The notes under the pieces were generated by a model. It made no database searches, had not been told where the DNA came from, and saw only the letters and a program-made list of their open reading frames with translations. This document shows, piece after piece, positions 20,135 to 31,278 of a stretch of DNA of 64,000 bases. How positions within the stretch are numbered: the first letter of the stretch is position 1; every line of letters starts with the position of its first letter. Location of the stretch: NCBI GenBank assembly GCA_037127315.1, contig JBBBDQ010000750.1:2367001-2431000 (forward strand), given 5' to 3'. Source of the DNA: Ascarosepion bandense. Lineage: Eukaryota > Mollusca > Cephalopoda > Sepiida > Sepiidae. The position numbers and the translations under genes were made by a program.

Positions 20135-20437
20135 TATCAGTCAGTTAAATGCCATACGTGATACACGCTTGGGCGATCATGTCTCGAAAGACTAGCCAGA
20201 ATTTTTTGCCGCAGTAGGTTGCGGTTGCTTTCTGCAGTAGACTGGTTGCCAACCAAAGCAATATAACCTAATCAGTCCTGCTGTTTAACCCATAGCTAGA
20301 GGGAGAAGCGACGGATTCGTACCTTTCCCAAGGGTATTTGCACCTAAGTGACTGCAACGAATTCAACTGGAATTCGAACTCGGCTCTCCGGTTTCTCGTT
20401 CCAAGCCAATATCGACTGCACCACAACGCACTTCCTG
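20135..20437 (-). mobile_element. Arg-SINE
   Basis: Tail CAGTCAGTTAAATGCC at left, box B near GAGTTCGAATTCCAG (minus) and head at about 20437. A short deletion removes part of the ATGACTGACTGGGC module after the GTCTCGAAAGA segment. Confidence 0.9.
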
Positions 20438-20473
20438 TGTATGTATACTTAAGTATATTAATCCGATAATTAC

Positions 20474-20778
20474 AGATACACACACACACATACACACACA
20501 TACATATATAAATAATTTTTTACAGATATATTTTTATTTATATCTGAATTCTTGCGCGCGCACACACACACACACACACACATATATATGAATAAATTTT
20601 TAGATATATTTTTTATTGATAAATGAAAAATTTGACGCTCACAAACATACACACACACATATATATATGTACATGAATACATTTTTACAGTTATAATTTT
20701 ATTTATATATGAATTTTTACAGATATATATATATATAGAGAGAGAGATGCACACATATATATATACGAATAAACTTTA

Positions 20779-20846
<68 letters not shown>
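20474..20846. repeat. (CA)n and (TG)n microsatellite cluster
   Basis: Several short CA tracts separated by TTTTTACAGATATAT-like spacers at 20474-20760, then a long (TG)n at 20783-20846. The spacers repeat about every 110 bp (TTTTTACAG at 20517, 20681, 20715), so the cluster is a degenerate minisatellite. Confidence 0.85.
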
Positions 20847-20849
20847 TTA

Positions 20850-21277
20850 TTTATTTAGCAGACCTTCCCAAATTATTAGTATAAGGATTAATAAACGGAT
20901 TAGCTCAGCTTCATAATCGTCTGATTAAAAAAGAAAACAAGAAAAGTACAACCAACGTGATAATTATGAAACACTTAAGATTTAATTTTCCTTTCGCCGG
21001 CCCAACTACTTATTTTATATCTGCATCCATTTTTTTTTAATTTACATTAAAAAAAAACTTTTCAAAATTAGAAAAACAAAATTTCGACTCTACTATCAAA
21101 ACTGAATGCGAGTTATGCAAAAAAAAAAAATACGCTGCGTAGCGTATTATAAAGAAACGTTTTCAGTTAACTAAATTTCTTCAATGACGTATGATTCTTA
21201 TTATAAACATTTTCGTCATTATTCCGTCTTTCTTTCTTTCTTTTTTCCTCTTTATCCTTTACACCTCGTGTTTTGTT
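20850..21277. other. AT-rich spacer
   Basis: No feature supported. Confidence 0.4.
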
Positions 21278-21725
21278 TTTAAATTACTTCACCCCAAGCA
21301 AGAGGAACCGTCACTAGTGCGCAAGGGATTATAATAGGAGACAAACCTGGATACAAGGGGTAGTGATGAAAGGATAAAAGACAAACGGGATTCAAGAAGA
21401 TGGCGATTAATGTTGCATTAAATTTTTGAAGTTTTTACCTCTCAGGGAAGAAAGTAAACGAAAGGGAGTTCCACAGGCGTGAAGTGCGAGAAAAGAAACT
21501 TAAAGAGTAGAAGTGACGGTTGCATTTGACTATTTCAACGGTAAAAGGGTGGGAGCTAGATGCCAGTCTAGTAGCATGTTTAAATTCACGTGATCGGAAC
21601 ACAAAGGAAAAAGCAATACGACCGAATGTGAAATTGGGATGGCCGAACTGTTTGGAAGCCATCCATAATAGAGCTAACACAAGAATAATCGTGACCCAGG
21701 GTTTGAGCGTACAGGGCTTTGTTCA
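21278..21725 (-). pseudogene. LINE-B 3' fragment
   Basis: Minus-strand frame has FKHATRLASSSHPFTVEIVK then NRHFYSLSFFSRTSRLWNSL. The 3' end is at left (CACCCCAAGCAAG, minus of the GCTTGGGGTG tail). Confidence 0.9.
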
Positions 21726-21763
21726 ACTACTGATCACACTACATTATGCTCTCTCTCTCTCTC

Positions 21764-21815
21764 TCTCTTTCCCCTCCCTCTCTCTCTCGTCCCCCTCCCC
21801 CTACCCCCTCTCTTT
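21764..21815. repeat. CT-rich low-complexity tract
   Basis: Pyrimidine run between LINE-B and SINE. Confidence 0.9.
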
Positions 21816-21846
21816 CTGAGAAATTGTAACTAAGGTCTGCTCATTA

Positions 21847-22420
21847 TGTCAGTCAGTTAATTGTCACATGTGATACACGCTTGAGCGTCTCTTTCAATCC
21901 ATGATTGATTTTCCCGCAGTAGGTTGCTATTTTTTGCGGTAGACTGGTTGCCAACAAAGGCTATAAAAACCCAATCTGTCCTGCTATTCAATCCTTTCAT
22001 CCAGATTAGCCAGTTAAGTACCATAAGTGATACACGCTCGGACGATCATGTCTCTTTCGATCCATGACTGACGAGGCAGAAGATTTTCCCGCGGTAGTTA
22101 GGCATTGCCTTTTGCAGTAGACTGGGTGCCAACTAAGGTTATAGAACCCAATCTGTCATGCTATTCCATCCTTTATCCAGATCAGTCGGTTAATTGCTAT
22201 ACATGAAATACGCATGAGTGATCATGTCTCTTTCAATTCATGACTGACTAAGCAGTCTGTTCCGCTATTCAACTCTTAGCTGGAAGCAGAAGAGATGGAC
22301 TTATACATTTTCCAAGGGTATTTGAGCTTAAGCGAATGTAACGAATTCAACTGGAATTCGAACGCGGTTCTCTGATTTCTCATTCCGAACCGATATCCAT
22401 TGAGACACAACGAACATCCT
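21847..22420 (-). mobile_element. Arg-SINE with triplicated tail module
   Basis: One head and body (22260-22420, minus) are followed by three tandem copies of the tail module, each running from the CCAATCTGTC block to the CAGTCAGTTAA end. The joins at 21986-22018 and 22161-22193 share the wording ATCCAGAT.AG.C.GTTAA. The same join is seen on the other strand at 41104-41140, so the longer form is a subfamily rather than a local accident. Confidence 0.85.
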
Positions 22421-22789
22421 ACTTAGTATAGTCGCAGTATAGCCCAGATTGATTCTGTAGATGTTGAAGAAACACAAATGATCTGAGGCTGATGTCTACA
22501 ACAGTCATTAGCTAGCATTAGCAGTCGGAAACGAGCAACCAGCGATATAGAATGATATTTAACGCTTTAAATGTCGGAATACGAATGCGTGTCTGATTTT
22601 ATAAGAATTTAAGTAACAGTTTAACGTGTCAACATCACAAGCGATTTTCGAACCGATTTGTTAAATACTCTAAGATGCCCGTCCCTCGCAGATGAAGCAT
22701 TGTCATTATTATTCATTTTCAATTTATATTTAATTTCACTTGCTTTTTACTACATCGCTTAAGATCATTTTAACAATAATTCTACAACG
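22421..22789. other. Spacer
   Basis: No feature supported. Confidence 0.4.
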
Positions 22790-23345
22790 GTGAAACTTTA
22801 TTTTCTTTTTTATAATCACTTCCCCACAAGCAAGTCGGGACCGCCACTGGCACGCAGGGGGTTACAGTGAGAGAGAAAAAACAAGACACAGAAGATGTCG
22901 AAGAAAAAAATAAAAATCAAGTAGATAGATGGTAATTGACGTTGTATTTAAACTTTTGAAGATTGTAGCTATCAGGAAAGCAAGCAAACGGAAGAGAGTT
23001 CCACAAACAGAAAGTGCAAGAAAAGAAGCTATTAGAGTAGAAGAGGAGATTACATTTAGCTATTTCAACGGTAAAAGAGTGGGACCTAGATGACAATCTA
23101 GTAGCACTAGTAAATACATGTGATCGGGGAAGCAGTGAAAAAAAGCTCATCAGAACAGTTGCTATGAAAATACTTGTATAAAAAAACAAGGAGAAGCCAC
23201 ATCATGTCAGTAAGAAAGCAATTGACGCCGGGCTGCCAAGTCAGGATCGATTATATTCCAGATCCTTTTTTGGATTTTGTCGAGATCCTCAAGAGGAATA
23301 GCAATACACCCGACCAGATATAGCAACAGTGTTCAATGCACGGAT
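22790..23345 (-). pseudogene. LINE-B 3' fragment
   Basis: VFTSATRLSSRSHSFTVEIA then NLLFYSNSFFSCTFCLWNSL on the minus strand, further upstream region to about 23345 (IHPCIEHCCYIWSG-like and LLLEDLDKIQKRI-like stretches by frame changes). 3' end at left. Confidence 0.9.
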
Positions 23346-23940
23346 GAATGGTAGATTTATAAGTGTACAAAATTAATTCTAACGAGAAAAACGTCATGGC
23401 CCAGCCTTCCTAGCAGTAGATGCAGCGATGGATTCGATGAGTCAATAATCTAAATGGATCAGAAATAAGGTATTAGTCTTGAACTTGTAACATTTTACCT
23501 TTCGGGGCATGTTTTACCATAACAGCACTTTACCATTTAGGCTACTAAAGATGAGTCACATATCAATCAAATGAACATTATAGCTTTTGTAACCAAGTAA
23601 GTAAGAATGTGGGTCCAAGTTTCGCCAGAAAGTTATTTGTTTCCGTTCTTTTACGTAACGGTCGTAGAATGTAAAAACAACCTGAACGTTGCGTTATAAA
23701 GCGAATAAAATCAAGATGAAATAAATGCTGATTAAAAATGAAAAATTAAATTATTTTATTATCAGAGTGAAATAATAGAAAATACATTTCTAGCATTGAA
23801 AATAAATAAGGGAATTTTCAATACTATCCCTTCAAAACGTAGAGGATCATGGATCTCCACAGATTCCTTTCCTTTATTATCTGTGAATTGCCACAATTTC
23901 TCCATGGTTTTAAATTCATTGTTAGCCTTCTCCTTGACTT
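23346..23940. other. Spacer
   Basis: No recognised feature. Confidence 0.4.
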
Positions 23941-23944
23941 GTTG

Positions 23945-24130
23945 CAACTAAGGCCAGAGAAACCAATCTACCCTGATATTTAATCCATAACTTAGGAGAA
24001 AGAAGAAATTAATTCATACCTTTCCCACGATCAAGTGTGAAAGTGAATGTAACAGACAAGTCTGGACCTTTAACTCCGACTATTCCACTTTCTGCGTCGG
24101 TAAACGTTACACTAACCGCACATCTGACTA
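23945..24130 (-). mobile_element. Old Arg-SINE-related head and body
   Basis: The + strand reads CTGATATTTAATCCATAACT and TTCATACCTTTCCCACGATC, matching the body of young Arg-SINEs. The head at 24080-24130 (minus) has a box A-like TAGTGTAACGT and a changed anticodon region, like the copy at 1556-1722. No tail module. Confidence 0.6.
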
Positions 24131-24499
24131 ATGAAAAGGGTATAGAGAAACAAAATCGTCTCATGTTTCGCATGACAGGCAAGGCAATAAATTTTGTTAT
24201 CATTTCTCGAATGTTCCATGGAGCCTGAATCACTGTAGCGATTCGAAATTTTTATAGGGTAAAGGGCTATTCTGATGCCCACGATGGACTAACTTACATA
24301 ATTTAAGGATTTCAAGAGTTTTATTAATTATCCTTGTAGGACTGTAAGTGTTCCTTATGCACCCATGTTAAAATAGTATTAATGAACCATGGATTCGAAC
24401 CACAACATAGATAGTTGAAGAATGACTCAATGTGTGAACATTTTTTCTTTTTCTTGGGAAGAACTGGGAAAAAGAAAGAGAGAGAAACAGATGCTGGTT

Positions 24500-24540
<41 letters not shown>

Positions 24541-24853
24541 GAGACACAAGCCACTCACGAAATGACAATGATTTTTATGACAGCAAATGAACACAGATCA
24601 GGTGAGAAATCCTCCTCTCCAATGGAAGAAAACTCTTTCTCTTTCTTCCTTGTTTGTTTTTCTTTTCTCTCCTTTTCTCCTCAGAGAAGCGATGAAGACT
24701 GACTTAGGGTAACTTATCGGCTGGCTCCGAAAAGAATCACCCACGTGATGAGAGGAATTATAATTAACGCTGGCATGTGAATGTACAGAATCAACAAACC
24801 TTTGTCTCCAAGACCGACATCAGTGAGAAATCGTAACGGGTGATTAAAACCAG
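24131..24853. other. Spacer with (GA)n
   Basis: Contains (GA)n at 24503-24538. A pyrimidine-rich stretch ending CTCCTTTTCTCCTCAG (24666-24681) looks like a splice acceptor on +, but the open frame after it closes within 30 bases, so no exon is called. Confidence 0.4.
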
Positions 24854-25064
24854 ATACACGAAATTGACGTTAGACTTTTGGGCAAAAAACATCCCGACTT
24901 CCAGCCAGCTCTGCGCCGGATCGAACAATTTTTAACAAAAAAGTACACGGATTTGAAAAGCAAAGAGACTCGCTTGAGACGCGGAGAAAGGTTCAGACGC
25001 GAAAATTTTCTCCCCACGCTAACAGGCATGTCCACCGTTGCTAAGCAGAGAAAAAGGAAAGGGT
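24854..25064 (+). CDS. Candidate coding exon or unknown mobile-element ORF
   Basis: Open frame with non-repetitive, charged composition, beginning after AACCAG and reading IHEIDVRLLGKKHPDFQPAL, then RRIEQFLTKKYTDLKSKETR and a basic end RKRKG. The composition looks like real protein (helical, K/R/E-rich), unlike the microsatellite frames nearby, and the local GC is higher. I do not recognise the family. The upstream acceptor is weak and the simple downstream donor (GG/GTAGCA) would be phase 2, which does not fit the exon at 25309. It may belong to an unidentified transposon. Confidence 0.35.
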
Positions 25065-25308
25065 AGCATAAGGAGACAGTGACTGTCTTACCTCAAGTGA
25101 CGACGAAACATAGTAGCAGGCAGCAAGTTGTGTTGCTTTTTTATTTTTATTAATTCTTTTTTTACTCTGTTGTTGTACAAAGAGTTACGAATATAATCAT
25201 TAGTTCACATAGACAGGCTTTTGCTGCTCTCACTTTATTTATTTATTTGTTCTTGTTTGTTTCTCCCTACTCCTGAATTGTGCATCCATCCCGACTCTTC
25301 ATCTGCAG

Positions 25309-25443
25309 TGGTCGCCGAGTACGACACAAGACGACCGTCCTCCGAGTCCTCAACTCACCTTGAGAGCAGAAATCACAACGTGGCAGGAGGAGTAAGGAAT
25401 TTCGACAGATCGCCAACACCTCCAATCACACGGAGACGGAACG
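25309..25443 (+). CDS. Candidate internal coding exon, 135 bp
   Basis: A long pyrimidine-rich tract ending CATCTGCAG precedes 25309, and AACG/GTAAGC gives a consensus donor after 25443. Length is divisible by 3 and both boundaries are phase 1. The frame is open throughout and encodes VVAEYDTRRPSSESSTHLES and later FDRSPTPPITRRRNG, a Ser/Pro/Arg-rich probably disordered segment. No transposon similarity seen. I cannot name the gene; neighbouring exons would lie outside or in unrecognised parts of the window. Confidence 0.5.
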
Positions 25444-25840
25444 GTAAGCGACCGACTGGAGCCTCAGGTGCAGTTAACTTACGGACTGTTGACGCACGCA
25501 AGACATGTACGCAAGCCTGAGACTTATGGCGCTAGGGAGGCCACATCCCTAGCTAGGGAAAAATGGATTCATGACATCCCCCCCACCCCCGACTCTGATT
25601 TCAAAGTAAAAGCAAACTTTTTCAAACAGTGTCTGAACTTGATTCACCGAATACATTCGTCGGACCGTCTAATCATCGGGTCAGTTGTATCTCCAATAAA
25701 TTAAACTGTAGAAAAAGTTTAACTCTTTGAAGCCCTTTTTGTTATCTTCCCTAAACACCTGTTCTGTTATCCAAGTATTAAGAAACAGAAAAAATTTGTT
25801 ATAAACAAGAAAAAAGTGCCGAACTGCTATATATATATAT
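25444..25840. other. Intron-like or intergenic spacer
   Basis: No further exon could be supported. Confidence 0.35.
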
Positions 25841-25848
25841 ACACGACC

Positions 25849-26211
25849 GGCCATAATTGTTAGGTCATCCTAGTTTTTAAAAAGAAATGATGTATGTCAT
25901 ACTATTTTTAGTATTTATTGCCAAGTGGATAATTCTAAATGAAAATAGAATGGTTCTTTTTCAATACTGCACAATAATATGTGCATCAAATGAACTGTTC
26001 TGATATCCAGTTTTTGTGCTCTCTTCCCTATGCTAGTCTCTTCTTGTTATTGGCTGGCCGAAGCAAAGGCTTCCTGGCTGCCTTGTAAAATTTTGCAAAA
26101 TAATAACAAAAGAACCATTCTATTTTCCACTTGGCAATAAATACTAAAAATAGTATGAAATACATGAAATACATCATTTTTTTTTTAGCTGAGGTGGCCT
26201 AATAATTATGG

Positions 26212-26213
<2 letters not shown>
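25849..26213. mobile_element. Foldback MITE with about 110-bp inverted arms
   Basis: Left arm 25849-25955 and right arm 26095-26213 are inverted copies: both read, inward, GCCATAATT.TTAGG and later ACTATTTTTAGTATTTATTG and CCAAGTGG. About 140 bp of unrelated sequence separates them. The GCCATAATTATTAGGC-type terminus suggests a Tc1-like parent. It is embedded between (TA)n and (TG)n tracts. Confidence 0.75.
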
Positions 26214-26265
<52 letters not shown>

Positions 26266-26300
26266 ATATTTACATATATATATATATATATATATATATC
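26213..26300. repeat. (TG)n and (TA)n microsatellites
   Basis: (TG)n at 26213-26262 then (TA)n at 26275-26300. Confidence 0.95.
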
Positions 26301-26590
26301 CTCCTTTGACCTAGTTGCTAATCTAGTACAGCGCTTACATTCACGTAGTCTAGGTTTCAAGAAGGAGAGCGCATTAACACAATAGCCATGAAAACATTTA
26401 TCGAAAAGACAAAGGAAAGCCATATCACGTCGTTGAGAAAGTGACTGAACTCGAGATGCCAGGTTAGGACTGATAACATTACAGAACCTTCTTTGGATTT
26501 TCACAAGAAAATCGAGATGTATAGCGGGAGCGCCAGACCAAATACGACAGCAATATTCAATGCACTGTCGAATGGTGCAAGATTAATTCT
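26299..26590 (-). pseudogene. LINE-B fragment, 3' end missing
   Basis: Minus strand: MKIQRRFCNVISPNLASRVQ then SLSQRRDMAFLCLFDKCFHG, ending at CTRLATRS where microsatellite replaces the 3' part. Confidence 0.9.
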
Positions 26591-27069
26591 GGCGAGAAAA
26601 AAAATGTCTGATTAATATCATCCAATTGAAACATCATTTTACAAAACGAACAGCATGAAGACAATGTCCTGATATAATATCGGTTGCTAGCACTTCATCT
26701 TTATCAGCGATGGACAAAAAAGCTGTGTCATGTCATCACACTCGCTGCCTTTCTCTAACAGCCGGACTCTCTACCCACATTACTTTTAAATTTGAAGAAC
26801 TCTCTTGGAAGAATTAGTTGAAATTTCCACGGAGTTGAGTTTACTTGCTCATAAAGTTACCAACGTTGACTTAAAACTCCCTTGGAGTTTATGTGCGTTT
26901 TTTTTTTTTTAAGGCTATAGTCGGTCGGATAGATTTTTAAAGAGCTAAACATTATAAGAACAGTTTGTATTAGCAAAATAAAGCAACTTTAATATAGACA
27001 AACAGCAGTAGTGTTAGTTTTTTTCTTACAAAGACACTAAATTATTTCATATTTATTGGCAATTCTACT
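26591..27069. other. Spacer
   Basis: No recognised feature. Confidence 0.4.
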
Positions 27070-27077
27070 AAAACAAT

Positions 27078-27380
27078 GTGCGTTGTGGTGCAATGGATAT
27101 CGGTTCAGAACAAAGTAATCGGAGAGTCGAGTTCGAATTCCAGTTAAATTCGTCTCACTTACGAACAAATACCCTTGGGAAAGGTATTAATTCGGCTGTT
27201 CTCCCTCCATCTATGAGTTAAACAACAGGATAAATTGGATTCTATAGCCTTGGTTGGCAATTAGTCTACCGCAAAAAGTAATGGAAACCTACTGCGGGAA
27301 AATCTTCCGCCCAGTCAGTCATGTCTCACTCGAGACATGATCGCCCAAGTCTGTATCACGTATGGCACTTAACTGACTGT
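27078..27380 (+). mobile_element. Arg-SINE, full length
   Basis: Box A TGGTGCAATGG (27086-27096) matches the consensus completely and box B AGTTCGAATTC is at 27130-27140. Tail CACTTAACTGACTG. 7-bp target duplication AAAACAA at 27070-27076 and 27383-27389. The head resembles tRNA-Arg. Confidence 0.92.
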
Positions 27381-27783
27381 TCAAAACAACAAAAGTTTTG
27401 GTCTTGGGTTTTGCCAATCTTTTCTTTGATAAATTTTAGCGTTAAACAAAAGATTTTATTTTGTTACAAAATATCTTTTTTTAATATGTCACACTAAGTG
27501 CTTCCATCTTACTAGTAAAATCCAGGTAAGTGTCTCAGACTTACTTAAAGTATTATTTGCATCTTTGATTGTCACAAACGTTATTCTAGACACGACGTTT
27601 CGCCTAAGTACTCACAGACCATCTTCAGCTGTCCATTATTTTGACTGATAAGTAACATCTTGTACGCGTTGATGATTGGGTTATTTTGTTCTTGTAAATG
27701 TATTTTATTTATTGTTCGTTCCGAATCATGGAAAATCTAAATTTACATAAATTTGCTTTTAAAATTTTTCACACTAAACTTAT
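27381..27783. other. Spacer with a PLE-type end
   Basis: AT-rich except for the hammerhead-like motif at 27591-27632. Confidence 0.5.
27591..27632 (-). other. Hammerhead-like PLE-end motif
   Basis: Minus strand: CTGAAGA, an about 20-base stem-loop (GGTC...TTAGGC, weakly paired), GAAA, then ACGT and C. CTGAAGA and GAAA are the hammerhead core (CUGANGA, GAAA) and GAAACGTC is the minimal stem III plus GTC triplet of PLE hammerheads. Stem I and II pairing look incomplete. Confidence 0.45.
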
Positions 27784-28042
27784 TGTTAGGGGATGCTAAC
27801 TTACTTCCCCCTATAAAGAACGATAACTAAAAATGCAATTGAGTTGCGTCCCTTGTCAACTAGTTGGATTGGACACGTCTGGATTCAACATAGTGATAAT
27901 CTGACTCTAACGACGTGGAATTCATTGTTTAAATCTAAATAACCTTTGCTGTTTTCAGACAGAAATGAATAAATGTTATGTGGGAAAATACACTTGTCTT
28001 TTATTTTCATTCGTTTTTGTTCATCAACCTGAAATATAACAA
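27784..28042 (+). mobile_element. Putative 5' LTR of a Gypsy-type element
   Basis: Begins TGTTAGGGGATGC and ends TATAACA, with a TATA box (TATAAAG, 27812-27818) and a polyadenylation signal AATAAA (27968-27973) in the expected order. It ends 40-50 bases before the gag frame. No second LTR copy was found, so the boundaries rest on TG/CA ends and position alone. Confidence 0.5.
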
Positions 28043-28084
28043 ATTTTTTGTGATGAGTACTCAAACTTCAAAATCAACATGGCC

Positions 28085-28676
28085 ATTTCACAAGAAATAC
28101 TTACGAAGATTTTACAACAAGAGCAGAGTTTTAGAAGTCACAACAGCTGTTGACCACAATGACTGCACAATTTCAAAATCAACTTAAAATTTTCCGCGAC
28201 GGAAGTGACCAAAATACTAATTCAGCAGATATATTGGCTAACAATATCACAGAATTCCACTATAGCCCAGCGTGAAGAAAAAAAAACATTCGCTTCGTGG
28301 TTTAAACGTCGGATGGATACCTTTTACGCCGACTTTTCTTACAAAGATGAAAATGGAAATTTCGTTTTCTAATTCGTGAACTGGGCACTAAGGAACACGG
28401 CCGTTATATGAATTATATTTTACCAAAAGAGGCAACGAATTTGTCCTTCACTAAAACAGTGGAACAACTTAGTGAAGTATTTGGAGAAAAACATTATTTG
28501 TTTAATATTCGATTCAATTGTTTAAAGCTAACGAAAGATGACGCTGGCGATTATGTGACATTACGTCAATGGGGAATGCAAAAAAAAATTAATGTTTGAT
28601 TTTTATCGCAAGATTAAAACATTCTCCTCATGTTGATATTCGCATCCGACTTCTTTAGAAACTGGAACAAGACAAA
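28085..28676 (+). pseudogene. Gypsy-type gag, N-terminal part, broken
   Basis: Frames carry TFASWFKRRMDTFYADFS, MNYILPKEATNLSFTKTVEQ, LSEVFGEKHYLFNIRFNC and LKLTKDDAGDYV, a gag signature of metazoan Gypsy elements often annotated as K02A2.6-like. It runs to a LLRKLEQDKD-like stretch at 28676, where LINE-A begins. Frameshifts at about 28330, 28370 and 28580. The frame resumes at 32343. Confidence 0.8.
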
Positions 28677-30145
28677 GATTCTTCTTCTTCTTCTTCTTCT
28701 TCTTCTTTTTCATGTGCCGTGTCCCTTCAGGACGTAGGCGTTCATCGACTTCTACTTGGCTCTGTCTTTCGTCGCTCTCAAAATTCTTCCTCTTGGTATC
28801 TCCCTCAAACCCCGCGCCGCCATCCATTTGCTCAGGGCTATCAAGTAGGTCTCGCGCTGCTTTCCCCTGTCTCTCTTTCCCTCTATCCGTCCTGTGACTA
28901 TTAAATTCTCCAGGCCCTCCCTCCTCATTACATGTCCTAGAAACCTCATTTGTCTCTTCCTTGTGTTAAGTATGTTTTCTCCACGTTTCCGTTCTCTCCA
29001 ACTTCTCGACATTAGTCACATGCTCAGACCATGGTATCCTCAGCATCCTTCTGTCAAACCAGATTTCTGCTACCGCAAGCCTCTCCTTCATCCTTAAGGA
29101 GATCTTCATACAGAAGGACAGATATCACATAGTAATCCAGCACTCCCTTCTTTGTTTCCAATGATATTTGAACAAGACAAAGATTCTTCTTCTTCTTTTT
29201 CATGTGCCGTGTCCCTTTAGGACGTAGGCGTTCATAGACTTCCACTTGGCTCTGTCTCTCGTCGCTCTCAAAATTCTTCCTCTTGGTATCTCCCTCAAAC
29301 CCCGCGCCGCCATCCATTTGCTCAGGGCTATCAAGTAGGTCTCGCGCTGCTTTCCCCTGTCTCTCTTTCCCTCTATCCGTCCTGTGACTATTAAATTCTC
29401 CAGGCCCTCCCTCCTCATTACATGTCCTAGAAACCTCATTTGTCTCTTCCTTGTGTTAAGTATGTTTTCTCCACGTTTCCGTTCTCTCCAACTTCTCGAC
29501 ATTAGTCACATGCTCAGACCATGGTATCCTCAGCATCCTTCTGTCAAACCAGATTTCTGCTACCGCAAGCCTCTCCTTCATCCTTAAGGAGATCTTCATA
29601 CAGAAGGACAGATATCACATAGTAATCCAGCACTCCCTTCTTTGTTTCCAATGATATTTGAACAAGACAAAGATTCTTCTTCTTCTTCATGTGCCGTGTC
29701 CCTTTAGGACGTAGGCGTTCATAGACTTCCACTTGGCTCTGTCTCTCGTCGCTCTCAAAATTCTTCCTCTTGGTATCTCCCTCAAACCCCGCGCCGCCAT
29801 CCATTTGCTCAGGGCTATCAAGTAGGTCTCGCGCTGCTTTCCCCTGTCTCTCTTTCCCTCTATCCGTCCTGTGACTATTAAATTCTCCAGGCCCTCCCTC
29901 CTCATTACATGTCCTAGAAACCTCATTTGTCTCTTCCTTGTGTTAAGTATGTTTTCTCCACGTTTCCGTTCTCTCCAACTTCTCGTCATTAGTCACATGC
30001 TCAGACCATGGTATCCTCAGCATCCTTCTGTCAAACCAGATTTCTGCTACCGCAAGCCTCTCCTTCATCCTTAAGGAGATCTTCATACAGAAGGACAGAT
30101 ATCACATAGTAATCCAGCACTCCCTTCTTTGTTTCCAATGAGATT
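28665..30145 (-). repeat. Three tandem copies of LINE-A 3' end plus target sequence
   Basis: Units start at 28665, 29170 and 29660. Each begins with the gag-derived target sequence GAACAAGACAAAGATT, then the GAA-run 3' end and about 470 bp of LINE-A ending at CCAATGATATT. The third continues into longer LINE-A sequence. Units 2 and 3 are nearly identical over the shared part; unit 1 differs at a few positions and in TTC-run length. The minus-strand frames (RKRQMRFLGHVMRREGLENL) repeat three times accordingly. Confidence 0.92.
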
Positions 30146-31278
30146 TTCCTGCCTCTCAGTACTCTGGTTAGCTTTTGAAATGCGTCCTTGGCCGTGCCAA
30201 TTTGTCTTTGGATCTCAACATTGCACTTTCCATCCTGTCAAAACGCTTCCCAGATATTTACATTTTTTTACTTGTTTTATTTTAGTTTCTCCGACCTCTA
30301 GTTGGCATTTTGGGGACTTCTTTTTACTGATGGTCATACATTCAATTTTCTTGAAGTTTATGCTTAGTCCTTTCTTCTCGCCTTCTCTTGCTACCTTATG
30401 TAGGAAGTCCTTTCCGTGTCTGCTATCAGCACTGTGTCATCCGCGTATCTTACATTGTTGAGATTGTAGTCGCCTAAGACGTATCCTGGCAAAAAGTTTT
30501 ATTTCTCTCAGAATTGTTTCGCTGTATAAGTTAATTAGATCCGGTGAGAAAACACACCCTTGTCTTACATCCCTTTCTATTTTTTGTGTATCTGCTGAAT
30601 TCACTTCCTATCTGTACGCAAGCGGTTTGCTACCAATATATATTCTTGATTATCCTAACGTCTTTTCAGAAATGTCAGGGTTACCGAGCATCTCTATCAA
30701 GTCTTTGTGACGTACTTTGTTAAATGCCTTTGCGTAGTCTATAAAGCATAGATAGAGATACTTCTGCATTTCTATTGCTCTTTTAGATAGCATTCTGAGT
30801 ATGAATATTGCATTCCTTGTTCCGGTATCTTTAACAAATCCAAACTGTTTTGTCCTATATCTGGGCCGATTCTGCTGTGTGCTCTGTTCATCTCAGAATC
30901 CGGATGATGAGTTTTGTTATGTGGCTCATTAAACTAATTTTTCAGTGGAGTTCACATTCCTTTGCACCTGACTTCTTAGGTAGTGCTATGAAAATTGACC
31001 TGCTTAGTTCCTCTGGTGTATTGCCATTGTTGTAGATTTCGTTTATTATTTCTGTGGGCCTGTCTATGCCAAAGCCTTCTAAGGGCATCAACATCTCTAT
31101 TACAATCCCATCGGGTCCTGCTGCTTTATTTCTGTTCAATTTGGCCATTGCCTATTCCACTTCACTTTTAATATTTCTGGTCCATTCGTATTTTTGTGTA
31201 TTGTTGGTTGCTCTCTCTTGTCGTGGAAGAGATCACCAATATACTCATCACATCTCTAAAGGATTTTTTCTTTTTCTA

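Noticed and set aside
24666..24706. Strong acceptor-like CTCCTTTTCTCCTCAG on plus
   Set aside because: The frame after it closes quickly and no donor of suitable phase was found; probably a chance pyrimidine tract.
27078..27145. tRNA-Arg-like sequence as a functional tRNA gene
   Set aside because: It is the head of a dispersed SINE with target duplications; the same head occurs in many copies and the fold is incomplete.
28712..30074. Repeated plus-strand frames of 61-67 codons
   Set aside because: Shadows of the tandem LINE-A 3' ends on the minus strand.
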